A stretch of DNA of 64,000 nt from Thauera sp. JM12B12 (lineage in GTDB: Bacteria > Pseudomonadota > Gammaproteobacteria > Burkholderiales > Rhodocyclaceae). The stretch lies in contig NZ_CP154859.1 in NCBI RefSeq assembly GCF_039614725.1, forward strand, positions 3,720,001 through 3,784,000. The letters run 5' to 3'. The position numbers and the translations under genes were made by a program. Below the pieces are notes generated by a model. It saw only the letters and a program-made list of their open reading frames with translations. It was not told the DNA's origin and did no database searches. Of this stretch, positions 56,021-64,000 are shown in pieces; position 1 is the first letter of the stretch, and every line of letters begins with the position of its first letter.

Positions 56021-58273
56021 ATGCGGTCGAACAAGACCTCCAAACCACACCTCCCGGGAGCCATGGTCACGCCGACCGAGCATGCATTCCGGCCTCAGAC
56101 CGAGCGGACTTCCGGTGTCGAGGCCGGCACGTTCAGGATCCTGATCGTCGACGATGATCCGTCCCTGCGCCGCACCTTCCCGCACGTGCTTGCACGACCG
56201 GGAAGGCATTTCGACGAGTGCGGCACGATCGGCGAGGCCATCGAGCGCCTCGAGCACGAGCATTACGCGCTCATCCTGCTCGACTACCGCCTGCCCGACG
56301 CCAACGGCCTCGCCCTGCTCGACTGGCTGGTCGACCACCAGCGCGACGAGGCAGTGATCATCATCAGCGGCGAGGATGCGATCGATGCCGCGATCGCGGC
56401 GCTGCGCCGCGGCGCCGACGACTACGTGCGCAAGCCCTACCACGTGGCCCAGTTGCAGCGCGCGGTCGACGGCGCCTTGCACAAGGGCGCCCTGGAGAAG
56501 GCCAACAAGCTGATGAGCCAGCGCCTGAAGGCTTCCGAGCGCCTGCACCGCTACCTCGTCGAGAGCTCGCCCGACCTCATCTTCACCCTGGACAGCGCCG
56601 GCCGCTTCACCTACGTGAATCCGCGCGTCAAGGCCCTGCTCGGCTACGACCGCAGCGCGCTCATGCGCCGCCCCTTCACCACCTTGGTGATGCCCGAGGA
56701 CCTCGACCGCATCGACGGCCTGCTCAGCCAGCCGAGCAGCCTGCCGGGGGAGAGCTTCAACGTCGAGCTGCGCCTGCGCCGCTACCGCGGCGGCGCCGAC
56801 AGCGAAAGCGACAGCGTCACCGTGTCGCTCACCGGCATTCCGATGATCACGCAGGAGGACGACCGCCGCGTCGTCGGCCTGTACGGCGTCGCGCGCGACA
56901 TCTCCGAGCGCAAGCGCGCCGAGGAGATCATCACCTTCCAGGCCTATCACGACCAGCTCACCCACCTGCCGAACCGCGTGCTGTTCAAGGACCGCCTGGA
57001 GCTGGCGATCGCGCAGGCCCAGCGCCGCACCGGGGCGCTGGCGGTGATGTTCATCGACGTGGATCGCTTCAAGCTGGTCAATGACACCTTCGGCCATGCC
57101 GAAGGCGACGCGCTGTTGCGCGCCATCGCCAGCCGCCTGTCGGCCACGCTGCGCCGCGGCGACACCCTCGCCCGCCTCGGCGGCGACGAGTTCACCGTGC
57201 TGCTGCCTGACATCAATCAGCCCGAGGACGCCGAGGTGATCGCGCGCAAGGTGCTGGATGCGCTCGGCGCGCCGATTTCCCTCAGCCAGGGCCAGTTCCG
57301 TGCCACGGTGAGCGTCGGCATCGCACTGTACCCGCGCGACGGCGGCACGGCGGAGGAGCTCACCCGTCACGCCGATGTCGCGATGTACCAGGTCAAACGC
57401 TCGGGCAAGAACGCCTACCGATTCTTCGACCCCGACCTCAACACCCGCCACCGCGACCGCATTGCGCTCGAGAACGACCTGCGCACCGCCCTCGCCCGCA
57501 ACGAGCTGGATCTGCACTACCAGCCCCAGGTAAGCGTGATCGAGCGTCGCATCGTGGGCCTCGAAGCCCTGCTGCGCTGGCAGCACCCGGTGCTCGGTCC
57601 GATCCCGCCCGCCACGTTCGTACAGGTGGCCGAGGAGGTCGGCCTGATCGGCGAGATCAGCGCCTGGGTCCTGGAGCGTGCCTGCACCCAGGTCGCCGAG
57701 TGGCGGGCGGCGGGGATCGAGGCGCCGCGGCTGTCGATCAACCTTTCGGCGCACGACTTCCACCGCGCCAACATCGTCGCCTCCATCACCGAATGCCTCG
57801 GACGCCACGCGCTGGATCCGGACCAGTTCGAGATCGAGATCACCGAGAGCATCATGATGGACGACACCACCAGCGTCGCCGCCAAGCTGCGCGAACTGCG
57901 CTCGGCCGGCATCAGCGTGGCCATCGACGACTTCGGCACCGGCTACTCGGCGCTCGCCTACCTGCAGAAGTTTCCGGTGAGCTCGCTCAAGATCGACCGC
58001 AGCTTCGTGCGCGACCTCGAAGGCCCGATGACCAACCCGATCATCTCGGCGATCACCGGCATTGCGCGCGGCTTCGAGCTCGAGCTCGTCGCCGAAGGCG
58101 TGGAGAACGAAGAGCAGGCGCGCGCGCTGCGCGCCCTCGGCTGCGACGTGATGCAGGGTTACCTGTTTGCCCGCCCGGCGGCAGCGGCCGAGGCCCGCAA
58201 CTGGCTCTCGAGCCCCGAACGGCTGTTCGAGGCGTTCGACGCCAGCAGCGCGACCGCGCATTACGCGAACTGA
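56021..58273 (+). CDS. REC-PAS-GGDEF-EAL response regulator
   Basis: This 750-residue cytoplasmic protein links a receiver (about 39-155; I-V-D-D-D, L-L-D-Y-R-L-P and R-K-P-Y) to a PAS domain (about 177-295), a diguanylate cyclase and a phosphodiesterase. The cyclase has G-G-D-E-F near residue 388, preceded by an R-R-G-D I-site. The EAL domain has E-A-L near 513, N-L-S, E-I-T-E-S, D-D-F-G-T-G-Y-S, K-I-D-R and A-E-G-V-E-N, so both activities look intact. It starts 10 bp after the kinase gene; an ATG at 56063 is an alternative start. Phosphorylation by that kinase would couple its signal to c-di-GMP. Confidence 0.9.
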   Translation: MRSNKTSKPHLPGAMVTPTEHAFRPQTERTSGVEAGTFRILIVDDDPSLRRTFPHVLARPGRHFDECGTIGEAIERLEHEHYALILLDYRLPDANGLALLDWLVDHQRDEAVIIISGEDAIDAAIAALRRGADDYVRKPYHVAQLQRAVDGALHKGALEKANKLMSQRLKASERLHRYLVESSPDLIFTLDSAGRFTYVNPRVKALLGYDRSALMRRPFTTLVMPEDLDRIDGLLSQPSSLPGESFNVELRLRRYRGGADSESDSVTVSLTGIPMITQEDDRRVVGLYGVARDISERKRAEEIITFQAYHDQLTHLPNRVLFKDRLELAIAQAQRRTGALAVMFIDVDRFKLVNDTFGHAEGDALLRAIASRLSATLRRGDTLARLGGDEFTVLLPDINQPEDAEVIARKVLDALGAPISLSQGQFRATVSVGIALYPRDGGTAEELTRHADVAMYQVKRSGKNAYRFFDPDLNTRHRDRIALENDLRTALARNELDLHYQPQVSVIERRIVGLEALLRWQHPVLGPIPPATFVQVAEEVGLIGEISAWVLERACTQVAEWRAAGIEAPRLSINLSAHDFHRANIVASITECLGRHALDPDQFEIEITESIMMDDTTSVAAKLRELRSAGISVAIDDFGTGYSALAYLQKFPVSSLKIDRSFVRDLEGPMTNPIISAITGIARGFELELVAEGVENEEQARALRALGCDVMQGYLFARPAAAAEARNWLSSPERLFEAFDASSATAHYAN

Positions 58274-58295
58274 GCCGCGCCTGCGCACCCGCAAG

Positions 58296-58323
58296 AAAAA
58301 AGCCGGCGCATGCCGGCTTTTTT
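58296..58323. terminator. Bidirectional intrinsic terminator
   Basis: AAAAAAGCCGGC and GCCGGCTTTTTT form a perfect 12-bp inverted repeat around the loop GCAT, with a T-run at each 3' end. It lies 22 bp after the REC-PAS-GGDEF-EAL gene and 39 bp past the end of the converging cytochrome c gene, so it ends both transcripts. It is the clearest intrinsic terminator in the window. Confidence 0.95.
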
Positions 58324-58362
58324 CAACTCAGGACCGCACGACCGCGCGGCCTGGGCCCTGCA

Positions 58363-58671
58363 TCACTTGAGCGAGAGGATCCACTCGACCAGCGCCTTGG
58401 CGTCGGCGTCGTTCACCTGGGCGTTCGGCGGCATCGGAACCTTGCCCCACACGCCCACGCCGCCCTTCTGCACCTTGGTCGCCAGGGTGGCGACGGCGTC
58501 GGGCTGACCGGCGTACTTGGCGGCAACCTCCTTGTAGGCCGGGCCGACCAGCTTCTTGTCCACCGCGTGACAGGCCATGCAATTCTTGGACTTGGCCAGC
58601 GCCTCGGAGGCGAAAGCGGGCGAAGCGGAGAGGAGACCTGCAGCAACCGCAGCAGCAACGAGTGCCTTCAT
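58363..58671 (-). CDS. Small class I cytochrome c (c551/c8 type)
   Basis: This 102-residue periplasmic electron carrier has a signal peptide cleaved after A-F-A (about residue 21). One haem is bound by C-M-A-C-H at 31-35, and the axial methionine is Met80 in V-P-M-P-P-N. The pattern, including G-P-A-Y and the C-terminal L-V-E-W-I-L-S-L helix, matches cytochrome c551/c8 proteins that serve nitrite reductases and oxidases. The start follows AAGGAAT. The 125-bp gap to the end of queF should hold its promoter. Confidence 0.93.
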   Translation of the reverse strand: MKALVAAAVAAGLLSASPAFASEALAKSKNCMACHAVDKKLVGPAYKEVAAKYAGQPDAVATLATKVQKGGVGVWGKVPMPPNAQVNDADAKALVEWILSLK

Positions 58672-58796
58672 ATTCCTTACCTCTTGGTGTTGGTTGTTAC
58701 CGGCTCGTATTAAACCACCGCAGGCGCAGCTTTGCCCATGATTCGCAAACGATGTTGCACATTTGCAGTGCGCTCCATCACCGCCCGGCCGAGTCC

Positions 58797-59642
58797 TCAC
58801 TGGCGCACTTCCATCGCCTCGTCCGCCCTCGAGCCAGCGCCGCTGGCTCGGAAGGGATTGATGTCGAGACCACCACGACGGGTGTAGCGCGCCCACACCG
58901 CCAGCGCGCGCGGTCTGCAGCGCGCCATCAGGTCGCAGAACACCCGCTCCACGCACTGTTCGTGAAATTCGTCGTGCGCGCGGAAGGAGACCACGTAGCG
59001 CAGCAGGCCCGCGCGATCGATGGCGGGACCGCGGTAGCGCACCACCAGGGTGCCCCAGTCGGGCTGGCCGGTGACCAGGCAGTTCGATTTCAGCAGGTGC
59101 GAGTAGAGCGTCTCCTGCACCTCCGGCCCGTCGGCACGCAGCGCCTCCGGAAAGGGCTGGTAGCGGTCGATGTCGATCTCGAGCGTATCGATGCATACGC
59201 CTTCCGGGTAGCCGAAGCGGCGCTCGGGGCGCTCGTGCAGCGGCCGCAGCACCACCGCCACCGCGGCGCCGGCCGCTGCCGACAGGTCGCGCGCGATCGT
59301 CGCGCGCACCTCCTCGACGCTCGCACAGCGCTGCTGGTTGAAGGCGTTCAGATAGAGCTTGAGCGACTTCGACTCGATCAGCCGCGGCGAGGCGGCCGGA
59401 ACGCGGAACTCGCCGAGCGCGACCACCGGCTTGCCACGCGCGTCGAGCCAGGACAGCTCGTAGGCATTCCACAGGTCCTCGCCGACGAAGGGCAGCGCAT
59501 CGGCGCGCAGGCCGAGTTCGGCGCGCTTCAACTGGCGCTCGATCGGAAACAGCAGCTCGGGCGCATAGGTGTCGCGGTAGGCGACGACCCGGCCGAGCGG
59601 GGACGATTCGGCGCCGTGCGGGCGCGTGGAGTGGGTGTTCAT
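58797..59642 (-). CDS. queF: NADPH-dependent 7-cyano-7-deazaguanine reductase
   Basis: QueF reduces preQ0 to preQ1 in queuosine synthesis. The 281-residue length marks the long, two-domain (YqcD) form. The substrate motif [10 protein letters not shown] is at 90-99, and the catalytic cysteine is Cys188 in [14 protein letters not shown], followed by F-H-E-Q-C-V-E. It lies 16 bp downstream of cobQ on the same strand. No other queuosine gene is in the window. Confidence 0.96.
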   Translation of the reverse strand: MNTHSTRPHGAESSPLGRVVAYRDTYAPELLFPIERQLKRAELGLRADALPFVGEDLWNAYELSWLDARGKPVVALGEFRVPAASPRLIESKSLKLYLNAFNQQRCASVEEVRATIARDLSAAAGAAVAVVLRPLHERPERRFGYPEGVCIDTLEIDIDRYQPFPEALRADGPEVQETLYSHLLKSNCLVTGQPDWGTLVVRYRGPAIDRAGLLRYVVSFRAHDEFHEQCVERVFCDLMARCRPRALAVWARYTRRGGLDINPFRASGAGSRADEAMEVRQ

Positions 59643-59658
59643 GCGTGATCCCGGAACG

Positions 59659-61170
59659 TCAGTGGCGCGCGGCGGCGAGCAGCGCGTCGAGGTCTAGATG
59701 AGCCTCGACGGCGTCGGCAAGACGGTCGAGGTCGACTTCGCGGCGGGCGGCGAGATCCACCGTGGCGGCGCCGCGCAGCCCGGCCCAGTCGAGCAGCGCG
59801 GACACCGCCTCCGGGTCATCGAAGAGCCCATGCACATAGGTGCCGAGGACCCGCCCGTCGGTCGACAGCGCGCCGTCGGGCCGCGTGCCGCCAGCGTCAT
59901 CGAGCAGCACGGCGGGGCGCTCGAGTGCGGAGCCGCGGCTGACCCCCATGTGGATCTCGTAGCCGGCGACCGCCGCGCCGTCCGCCGACAGGAGCTCGGA
60001 CCGGCCGACCCCGCCCAGGTTCGCGAGCCGGCCGCGCACGTTGCGCAGCTGCTTGTGCGGCGCGAGCTCGGTGCGAATGTCGAGCAGGCCGAGGCCGGCG
60101 ACGCTGGCCGGCGCCCCCTCGAGGCCGAGCGGATCGGCGAGCTCGCGACCGAGCATCTGGAAGCCGCCGCAGATTCCCAGCACCCGCCCGCCGTAGCGCA
60201 GGTGGCGCAGGATCGCCTCTTCCCAGCCCTGCGCGCGCAGCCAGGCGAGGTCGGCCTGCACGCTCTTGGAGCCGGGGAGCACGATCAGGTCGGCAGGTGG
60301 GATCGTCTGCCCCGGGCCGACCCAGTGGAAATCCACCTGTGGATGCAGGCGCAGCGGATCGAGATCGGTGTGATTCGAGATGCGCGGATAGACCGGCGCG
60401 ATCACCCGCAGCGCAGCCTCGCCCGCACGCACGTCGGCGGTAGCATCGGCGAGCGCGTCCTCGGCATCGAGGAAGAGCCCGTGCAGGTAGGGCAGCACGC
60501 CGAACACCGGACGCCCGGTGCGCGCCTCCAGCCAGTCGAGGCCGGACTGCAGCAGGCCGATGTCGCCGCGGAAGCGGTTGATCACGAAGCCCTTCACCCG
60601 CGCCTGCTCGGAGGGCGAGAGCAGCTCGAGCGTGCCCACCAGGTGGGCGAACACGCCGCCGCGGTCGATGTCGGCGACCAGCACCACCGGCACGTCGGCC
60701 GCCTCTGCGAAGCCCATGTTGGCGATGTCGCGGTCGCGCAGGTTGATCTCGGCCGGACTGCCGGCGCCCTCGACCAGCACCGCATCGTAGGCGCCGCACA
60801 CGCGGTCCCAGCTCTGCATCACCGCCGCCATCGCGGTCGGCTTGTAGGCGTGGTAATCGCGCGCCGAGAGGTTGGCGACGGCGTGGCCGTGGATGATGAC
60901 CTGAGCGCCGATGTCTGACGAGGGCTTGAGCAGCACTGGGTTGAAGTCGGTGTGCGGCGCGACGCCCGCGGCGAGTGCCTGCAGGGCCTGGGCGCGGCCG
61001 ATCTCGCCACCGTCGGCCGTCACGGCCGAGTTGAGCGCCATGTTCTGCGGCTTGAAAGGCGCCACGCGCAGGCCGCGCCGGCGCAGGCAACGCGCGAGCC
61101 CGGCGACCAGGGTGCTCTTGCCGGCGTCCGAGGTGGTGCCCTGCACCATCAGCGTGATCGGGGGGGACAT
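59659..61170 (-). CDS. cobQ: Cobyric acid synthase
   Basis: CobQ (CbiP) amidates four side chains of adenosylcobyrinic acid diamide using glutamine and ATP. The 503-residue protein has an N-terminal dethiobiotin-synthetase-like ATPase ([13 protein letters not shown] near residue 8). The C-terminal class I amidotransferase has its nucleophile in I-C-G-G-F-Q-M-L-G near residue 340 and a catalytic histidine in T-Y-V-H-G-L-F near residue 450. The ATG at 61170 matches the family; upstream residues are not conserved. It is divergent from cbiB. Confidence 0.95.
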   Translation of the reverse strand: MSPPITLMVQGTTSDAGKSTLVAGLARCLRRRGLRVAPFKPQNMALNSAVTADGGEIGRAQALQALAAGVAPHTDFNPVLLKPSSDIGAQVIIHGHAVANLSARDYHAYKPTAMAAVMQSWDRVCGAYDAVLVEGAGSPAEINLRDRDIANMGFAEAADVPVVLVADIDRGGVFAHLVGTLELLSPSEQARVKGFVINRFRGDIGLLQSGLDWLEARTGRPVFGVLPYLHGLFLDAEDALADATADVRAGEAALRVIAPVYPRISNHTDLDPLRLHPQVDFHWVGPGQTIPPADLIVLPGSKSVQADLAWLRAQGWEEAILRHLRYGGRVLGICGGFQMLGRELADPLGLEGAPASVAGLGLLDIRTELAPHKQLRNVRGRLANLGGVGRSELLSADGAAVAGYEIHMGVSRGSALERPAVLLDDAGGTRPDGALSTDGRVLGTYVHGLFDDPEAVSALLDWAGLRGAATVDLAARREVDLDRLADAVEAHLDLDALLAAARH

Positions 61171-61174
61171 GGCG

Positions 61175-61180
61175 TAGAAT
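61175..61180 (+). promoter_or_regulatory. Candidate -10 hexamer in the cobQ-cbiB divergent region
   Basis: CGTAGAATCC contains TAGAAT directed toward cbiB, leaving a leader of roughly 150 bases. I looked for the conserved boxes of a cobalamin riboswitch in this leader and did not find them. The hexamer lies only 4 bp from the cobQ start on the other strand. Confidence 0.25.
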
Positions 61181-61343
61181 CCTGCGGTTTTGCGGAAAGG
61201 GGCGGAATTATCGCCGAGATCGCCCCCGCGAGGCGCTCGCGTGCCTCTGACTCGTGGTCGCGCCGGTGGCAAGGCGCATGCACCGAGTCCGCCCGCTCGC
61301 CCCCGCCTTCGCTCAGCCCTTGAATGTGCAGGAACCCGCGTCA

Positions 61344-62306
61344 ATGCTGCTTTCCTTCCCGCTCCTCCTCGCCCTCAAGATGGGCGCCGGCCTGCTCGCG
61401 GACCGCGCCTTCGGCGAGGTGCGCCGCTATCACCCGCTGGTCGGCTTCGGGCGCTGGGCGGGCTGGGTCGAGCGCGCCTGCCGCGCCCTCCCAGGCCGCG
61501 ACGGCACCGCGGGCGGGCGCCTCGCCGGCGTGCTGGCGTGGGCGCTGGCCGTGCTGCCCTGGGTCGCACTCGCGGCGTGGCTGCGCGGCGTCCACCCACA
61601 GGCGCACTGGGCCGTGGACGTAGGTCTGCTCTATCTGGCGCTGGGCGGCCGCAGCCTGGCCGAGCACGCGCAGGCCATCGCCGCCCCGCTGGCAGCCGGC
61701 AATCTCGATCAAGCGCGCGAGCGCGTGGGCTGGATCGTCAGCCGCGACACCACGGCGCTGGACGAGGAAGGCGTCGCCAGGGCGGCCACCGAGTCGGTGC
61801 TGGAGAACGGCAACGACGCGGTGTTCGGCGCGCTGTTCTGGTTCCTCCTCGCCGGCGGCGCAGGCGCGCTGCTGTTCCGGCTGGCGAACACCCTCGATGC
61901 GATGTGGGGCTACCGCACGCCGCGCTTCCTGCATTTCGGCTGGGCGGCGGCGCGCATCGACGACGTGCTCAACTTCGTCCCCGCCCGGCTGACCGCGCTG
62001 ACCTACGCCCTGCTCGGACGCACCGGCCAGGCCCTCGCATGCTGGCGCACGCAGGCGCCGGCCTGGGACAGCCCCAACGCCGGCCCGGTGATGGCCGCCG
62101 GGGCCGGAGCGCTCGGCGTACGCCTGGGCGGTGCGGCGATCTATCACGGCCGCGAGGAAGTGCGGCCGCCGCTGGGCGGGGGCCGTGGCGCCGACGTGGC
62201 CAGCATCCGCGGCGCGGTGGCGCTGGTCCGCCACGGCAGCTGGCTGTGGCTGGCCACGATCGCCGCGGCGGCCCTGCTCGCCGGCATCGGAGCAGGCCAT
62301 GCTTGA
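61344..62306 (+). CDS. cbiB: Adenosylcobinamide-phosphate synthase (CbiB/CobD)
   Basis: This 320-residue membrane protein attaches aminopropanol phosphate to cobyric acid to form adenosylcobinamide phosphate. It has several hydrophobic segments and the family sequences [18 protein letters not shown] (near residue 131), [13 protein letters not shown] (about 147-159), and W-G-Y-R-T near residue 190. The ATG at 61344 has an AGGAA site. Its end overlaps the next gene by 8 bp. Confidence 0.93.
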   Translation: MLLSFPLLLALKMGAGLLADRAFGEVRRYHPLVGFGRWAGWVERACRALPGRDGTAGGRLAGVLAWALAVLPWVALAAWLRGVHPQAHWAVDVGLLYLALGGRSLAEHAQAIAAPLAAGNLDQARERVGWIVSRDTTALDEEGVARAATESVLENGNDAVFGALFWFLLAGGAGALLFRLANTLDAMWGYRTPRFLHFGWAAARIDDVLNFVPARLTALTYALLGRTGQALACWRTQAPAWDSPNAGPVMAAGAGALGVRLGGAAIYHGREEVRPPLGGGRGADVASIRGAVALVRHGSWLWLATIAAAALLAGIGAGHA

Positions 62307-63369
62307 GCATGGCGGCCGCCTGCGCCGCGCCGCCCTCGCCCACGGCATTGCGCTGGAGCGCTGGCTGGACCTCTCCACCGGCATCAACCCGCAGGGCTAC
62401 CCCGTGCCGCCGGTGCCGGCCGACGCCTGGCAGCGCCTGCCCGAGGACGACGACGGACTCGACGCTGCCGCTGCGCGCTACTACGGCAGCGCGCAGCTGC
62501 TTGCGGTCGCCGGCTCGCAGCCGGCGATCCAGGCCCTGCCCGCCGTGCTGCGCGGCGAACGGGTGAGCCTGCTCAGCCCCGGCTACGCCGAACACGCCCA
62601 CGCCTGGCGCGAACGCCCGACGCGGACCATCGCCCTCGAAGACGACGCCGAGCAATGCGCCGACGCGGTCGACGCCGCGGTCGAGCGCAGCGACATCGTC
62701 GTGCTGGTGCAGCCGAACAATCCGACCGGGCTGCATTTCGGCCGCGACCGCCTGCTCGACTGGCACGCCCGCCTCGCGCGCCGCGGCGGCTGGCTGGTGG
62801 TGGATGAGGCCTTCGTCGACACCACGCCGGAGGCGAGCCTGGTGCCCCTGGCCGGCAGCGACGGACTGGTCGTGCTGCGCTCGCTGGGCAAGTTCTTCGG
62901 CCTTGCCGGCGCACGCGTGGGCTTCGTGTTCGCGCCCCCCGAGGTCCGCAGCGCGCTCGCCGAACGCCTCGGCCCGTGGACCCTCGCCGGGCCGTCGCGC
63001 TGGGCGGCACGCCATGCCCTCGGCGACATCGCATGGCAGGCCCGGGCGCGCGCCGCACTGCTCGCGGCCGGCGCGCGCCTGCACGCCCTGCTCGCCGCGC
63101 ACGGCCTGCAGGCACGCGGCCCGGCGCTGTTCAAGCACGTCGAGCATCCCGATGCGGCGCGCCTGCATGACGCCTTCGCGCGCCGCGCCATCCTGCTGCG
63201 CGCGTTCGAGCACCCTCCGGCGCTGCGCTTCGGCCTGCCAGCGGACGAGGCCGGATGGGCGCGACTGGCGGAAGCGCTCCCGGCCTGCCTGGGACCCGCC
63301 CCGGCTGCGCCTGCCGACGCGGACATGAGGCCCACTTCCGCCCCGATTCCCGCACCACGGCGGCCTTGA
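62299..63369 (+). CDS. cobC: Threonine-phosphate decarboxylase-like aminotransferase
   Basis: This 356-residue fold-type I PLP enzyme makes aminopropanol phosphate for the cobalamin linker from threonine phosphate. The N-terminal D-L-S-T-G-I-N-P (near 24-31) is a strong family signature. V-Q-P-N-N-P-T-G and V-V-D-E-A-F-V-D are PLP contacts, and the Schiff-base lysine is in R-S-L-G-K-F-F-G-L near residue 200. It overlaps cbiB by 8 bp, and its stop shares a base with the next start. Naming varies (CobC or CobD), so the symbol is tentative. Confidence 0.9.
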   Translation: MLEHGGRLRRAALAHGIALERWLDLSTGINPQGYPVPPVPADAWQRLPEDDDGLDAAAARYYGSAQLLAVAGSQPAIQALPAVLRGERVSLLSPGYAEHAHAWRERPTRTIALEDDAEQCADAVDAAVERSDIVVLVQPNNPTGLHFGRDRLLDWHARLARRGGWLVVDEAFVDTTPEASLVPLAGSDGLVVLRSLGKFFGLAGARVGFVFAPPEVRSALAERLGPWTLAGPSRWAARHALGDIAWQARARAALLAAGARLHALLAAHGLQARGPALFKHVEHPDAARLHDAFARRAILLRAFEHPPALRFGLPADEAGWARLAEALPACLGPAPAAPADADMRPTSAPIPAPRRP

Positions 63370-64000
63370 TGCCAAGGCGCGCCCTCCAGCCCGATCCGAT
63401 GACCATGCCCCACGCCCGCTCCGCCAACAGCCGCTCCGCCGCGGCCTCGCCCCTTGCCGCCGGCCTGGCCGGCCTGCTCGCCACGCTCTCGCTCGTCCTG
63501 CCCTCGGCCGCCCGCGCCGAGGTCGCGATCACCGACGACACCGGCCAACGCGTGGTGCTCGCCCAACCCGCGCGCCGCATCGTCAGCCTCGCCCCCCACG
63601 TCACCGAACTCCTGTTCGCGGCCGGCGCCGGCGATCGCGTCGTCGGCGTCGTCGCCTACAGCGACTATCCCGAGGCCGCCCGCGCCCTGCCCCAGGTCGG
63701 CGGCTATACCCAGGTCGACCTCGAGGCCATCGTCGCCCTTCGCCCCGACCTCGTGGTGGGCTGGCGCAGCGGCAACCGCGACGCCCACCTCGGCCGCCTC
63801 CAGGCGCTCGGCATCCCCGTGTTCCTCAACGAGCCGCGCAGTCTCGAGGACGTGGCGAGAAGCCTCGAGCAGTTCGGCCGTCTCGCCGGCAGCGAGGCCG
63901 TCGCCGAGGGCGCCGCCAGCGCCTTCCGCGCGCGCCACGCCGCGCTCGCCGCCCGCTATGGCGGACAGCCGGCGGTGCGCACCTTCTACCAGATCTGGGA
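63369..64000 (+). CDS. btuF: Cobalamin-binding periplasmic protein BtuF-like (partial)
   Basis: This gene is cut by the window end after about 210 residues. A signal peptide lies at about residues 14-50, ending A-R-A-E, though an ATG at codon 11 or 13 may be the real start. The mature part has I-T-D-D-T-G-Q-R-V-V-L, P-A-R-R-I-V-S-L-A-P-H-V-T-E-L-L-F-A-A-G and D-L-V-V-G-W-R-S-G-N, typical of the helical-backbone binding proteins that deliver B12 to BtuCD. The stop of the previous gene overlaps its ATG by one base. Heme or siderophore binding is a less likely alternative. Confidence 0.87.
   Translation, partial: MPRRALQPDPMTMPHARSANSRSAAASPLAAGLAGLLATLSLVLPSAARAEVAITDDTGQRVVLAQPARRIVSLAPHVTELLFAAGAGDRVVGVVAYSDYPEAARALPQVGGYTQVDLEAIVALRPDLVVGWRSGNRDAHLGRLQALGIPVFLNEPRSLEDVARSLEQFGRLAGSEAVAEGAASAFRARHAALAARYGGQPAVRTFYQIW

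Noticed and set aside
58731..58749. TTTGC-N9-GCAAA dyad upstream of the cytochrome c gene as an FNR-type site
   Set aside because: It lacks the TTGAT-N4-ATCAA pattern, has only 5-bp arms, and such short dyads are expected by chance.
61171..61343. Possible cobalamin riboswitch between cobQ and cbiB
   Set aside because: The conserved B12 box and other riboswitch segments could not be found on either strand, despite the suitable gene context.

Overview
The window is gene-dense, very GC-rich DNA (about 70% by eye) from a betaproteobacterium. The gene set and order (aroE-mtgA, the Pil-Chp chemosensory operon behind a rubredoxin, yqgE-ruvX-pyrR-pyrB-pyrC', yggT-proC-yggS divergent from pilT-pilU, a NAD-independent formate dehydrogenase locus with DUF3305/DUF3306 proteins, and a cobalamin block) fits a member of the Rhodocyclales such as Thauera, Azoarcus or a relative. 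That placement is inference from gene content; no rRNA or other marker gene is present. I see no tRNA, rRNA, CRISPR array, transposase, integrase or prophage gene. About 56 protein genes are called, two of them cut by the window edges.

Layout. 1-2392: end of aroE, mtgA, mgtE. 2393-2874: the only long non-coding stretch, holding two inverted copies of a MITE/REP-like element. 2875-5771 (minus): hemL, thiE, thiD. 5832-15445 (plus): rubredoxin, then pilG-pilH-pilI-pilJ-chpA/pilL, the chemosensory system that steers type IV pilus twitching; the operon has no methyltransferase or methylesterase gene. A Pseudomonas-like REP hairpin follows. 15642-18407 (minus): a PatB/MalY C-S lyase and a photolyase. 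18491-22362 (plus): yqgE, ruvX, pyrR, pyrB and a dihydroorotase homologue that has lost its metal-binding histidines. 22453-24613 (minus): yggT, proC, yggS, divergent from the pilus retraction ATPases pilT and pilU (24706-26902). 26928-28091 (minus): rlmL-type rRNA methyltransferase. 28313-32838 (plus): a LysM-FecR envelope protein overlapping a CHASE2-PAS-GGDEF-EAL protein.

32974-44789 is a formate dehydrogenase and molybdenum-cofactor locus. On the minus strand it carries DUF3305, DUF3306, a multi-cluster ferredoxin, a TorD-like chaperone, a small Tat-signal protein, the alpha and beta subunits, a small lipoprotein and the cytochrome b subunit. Divergently it carries fdhD, mobA and a helix-turn-helix regulator with a periplasmic-binding-protein-like domain, joined by ATGA overlaps. 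Next on the minus strand come an NAD-dependent epimerase, a HemJ-like membrane protein, an NtrC-type response regulator, a sensor kinase, mobB and a type II NADH dehydrogenase (51748 down to 44805).

51770-58273 (plus) holds a 2Fe-2S flavin reductase and then a signalling series: an HDOD protein with a degenerate EAL-like N-terminus, a histidine kinase with an HDOD-like N-terminus, and a REC-PAS-GGDEF-EAL protein. A strong bidirectional terminator separates these from a small cytochrome c, queF and cobQ (minus). The window ends with cbiB, a threonine-phosphate decarboxylase-like gene and the start of a cobalamin-binding protein (plus).

The least-explained parts are the formate dehydrogenase accessory block, the HDOD/kinase/c-di-GMP series, the LysM-FecR/CHASE2 pair, the covarying intergenic repeat pair, and a perfect operator-like dyad between phr and yqgE. 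No single wholly new system can be claimed from sequence alone.
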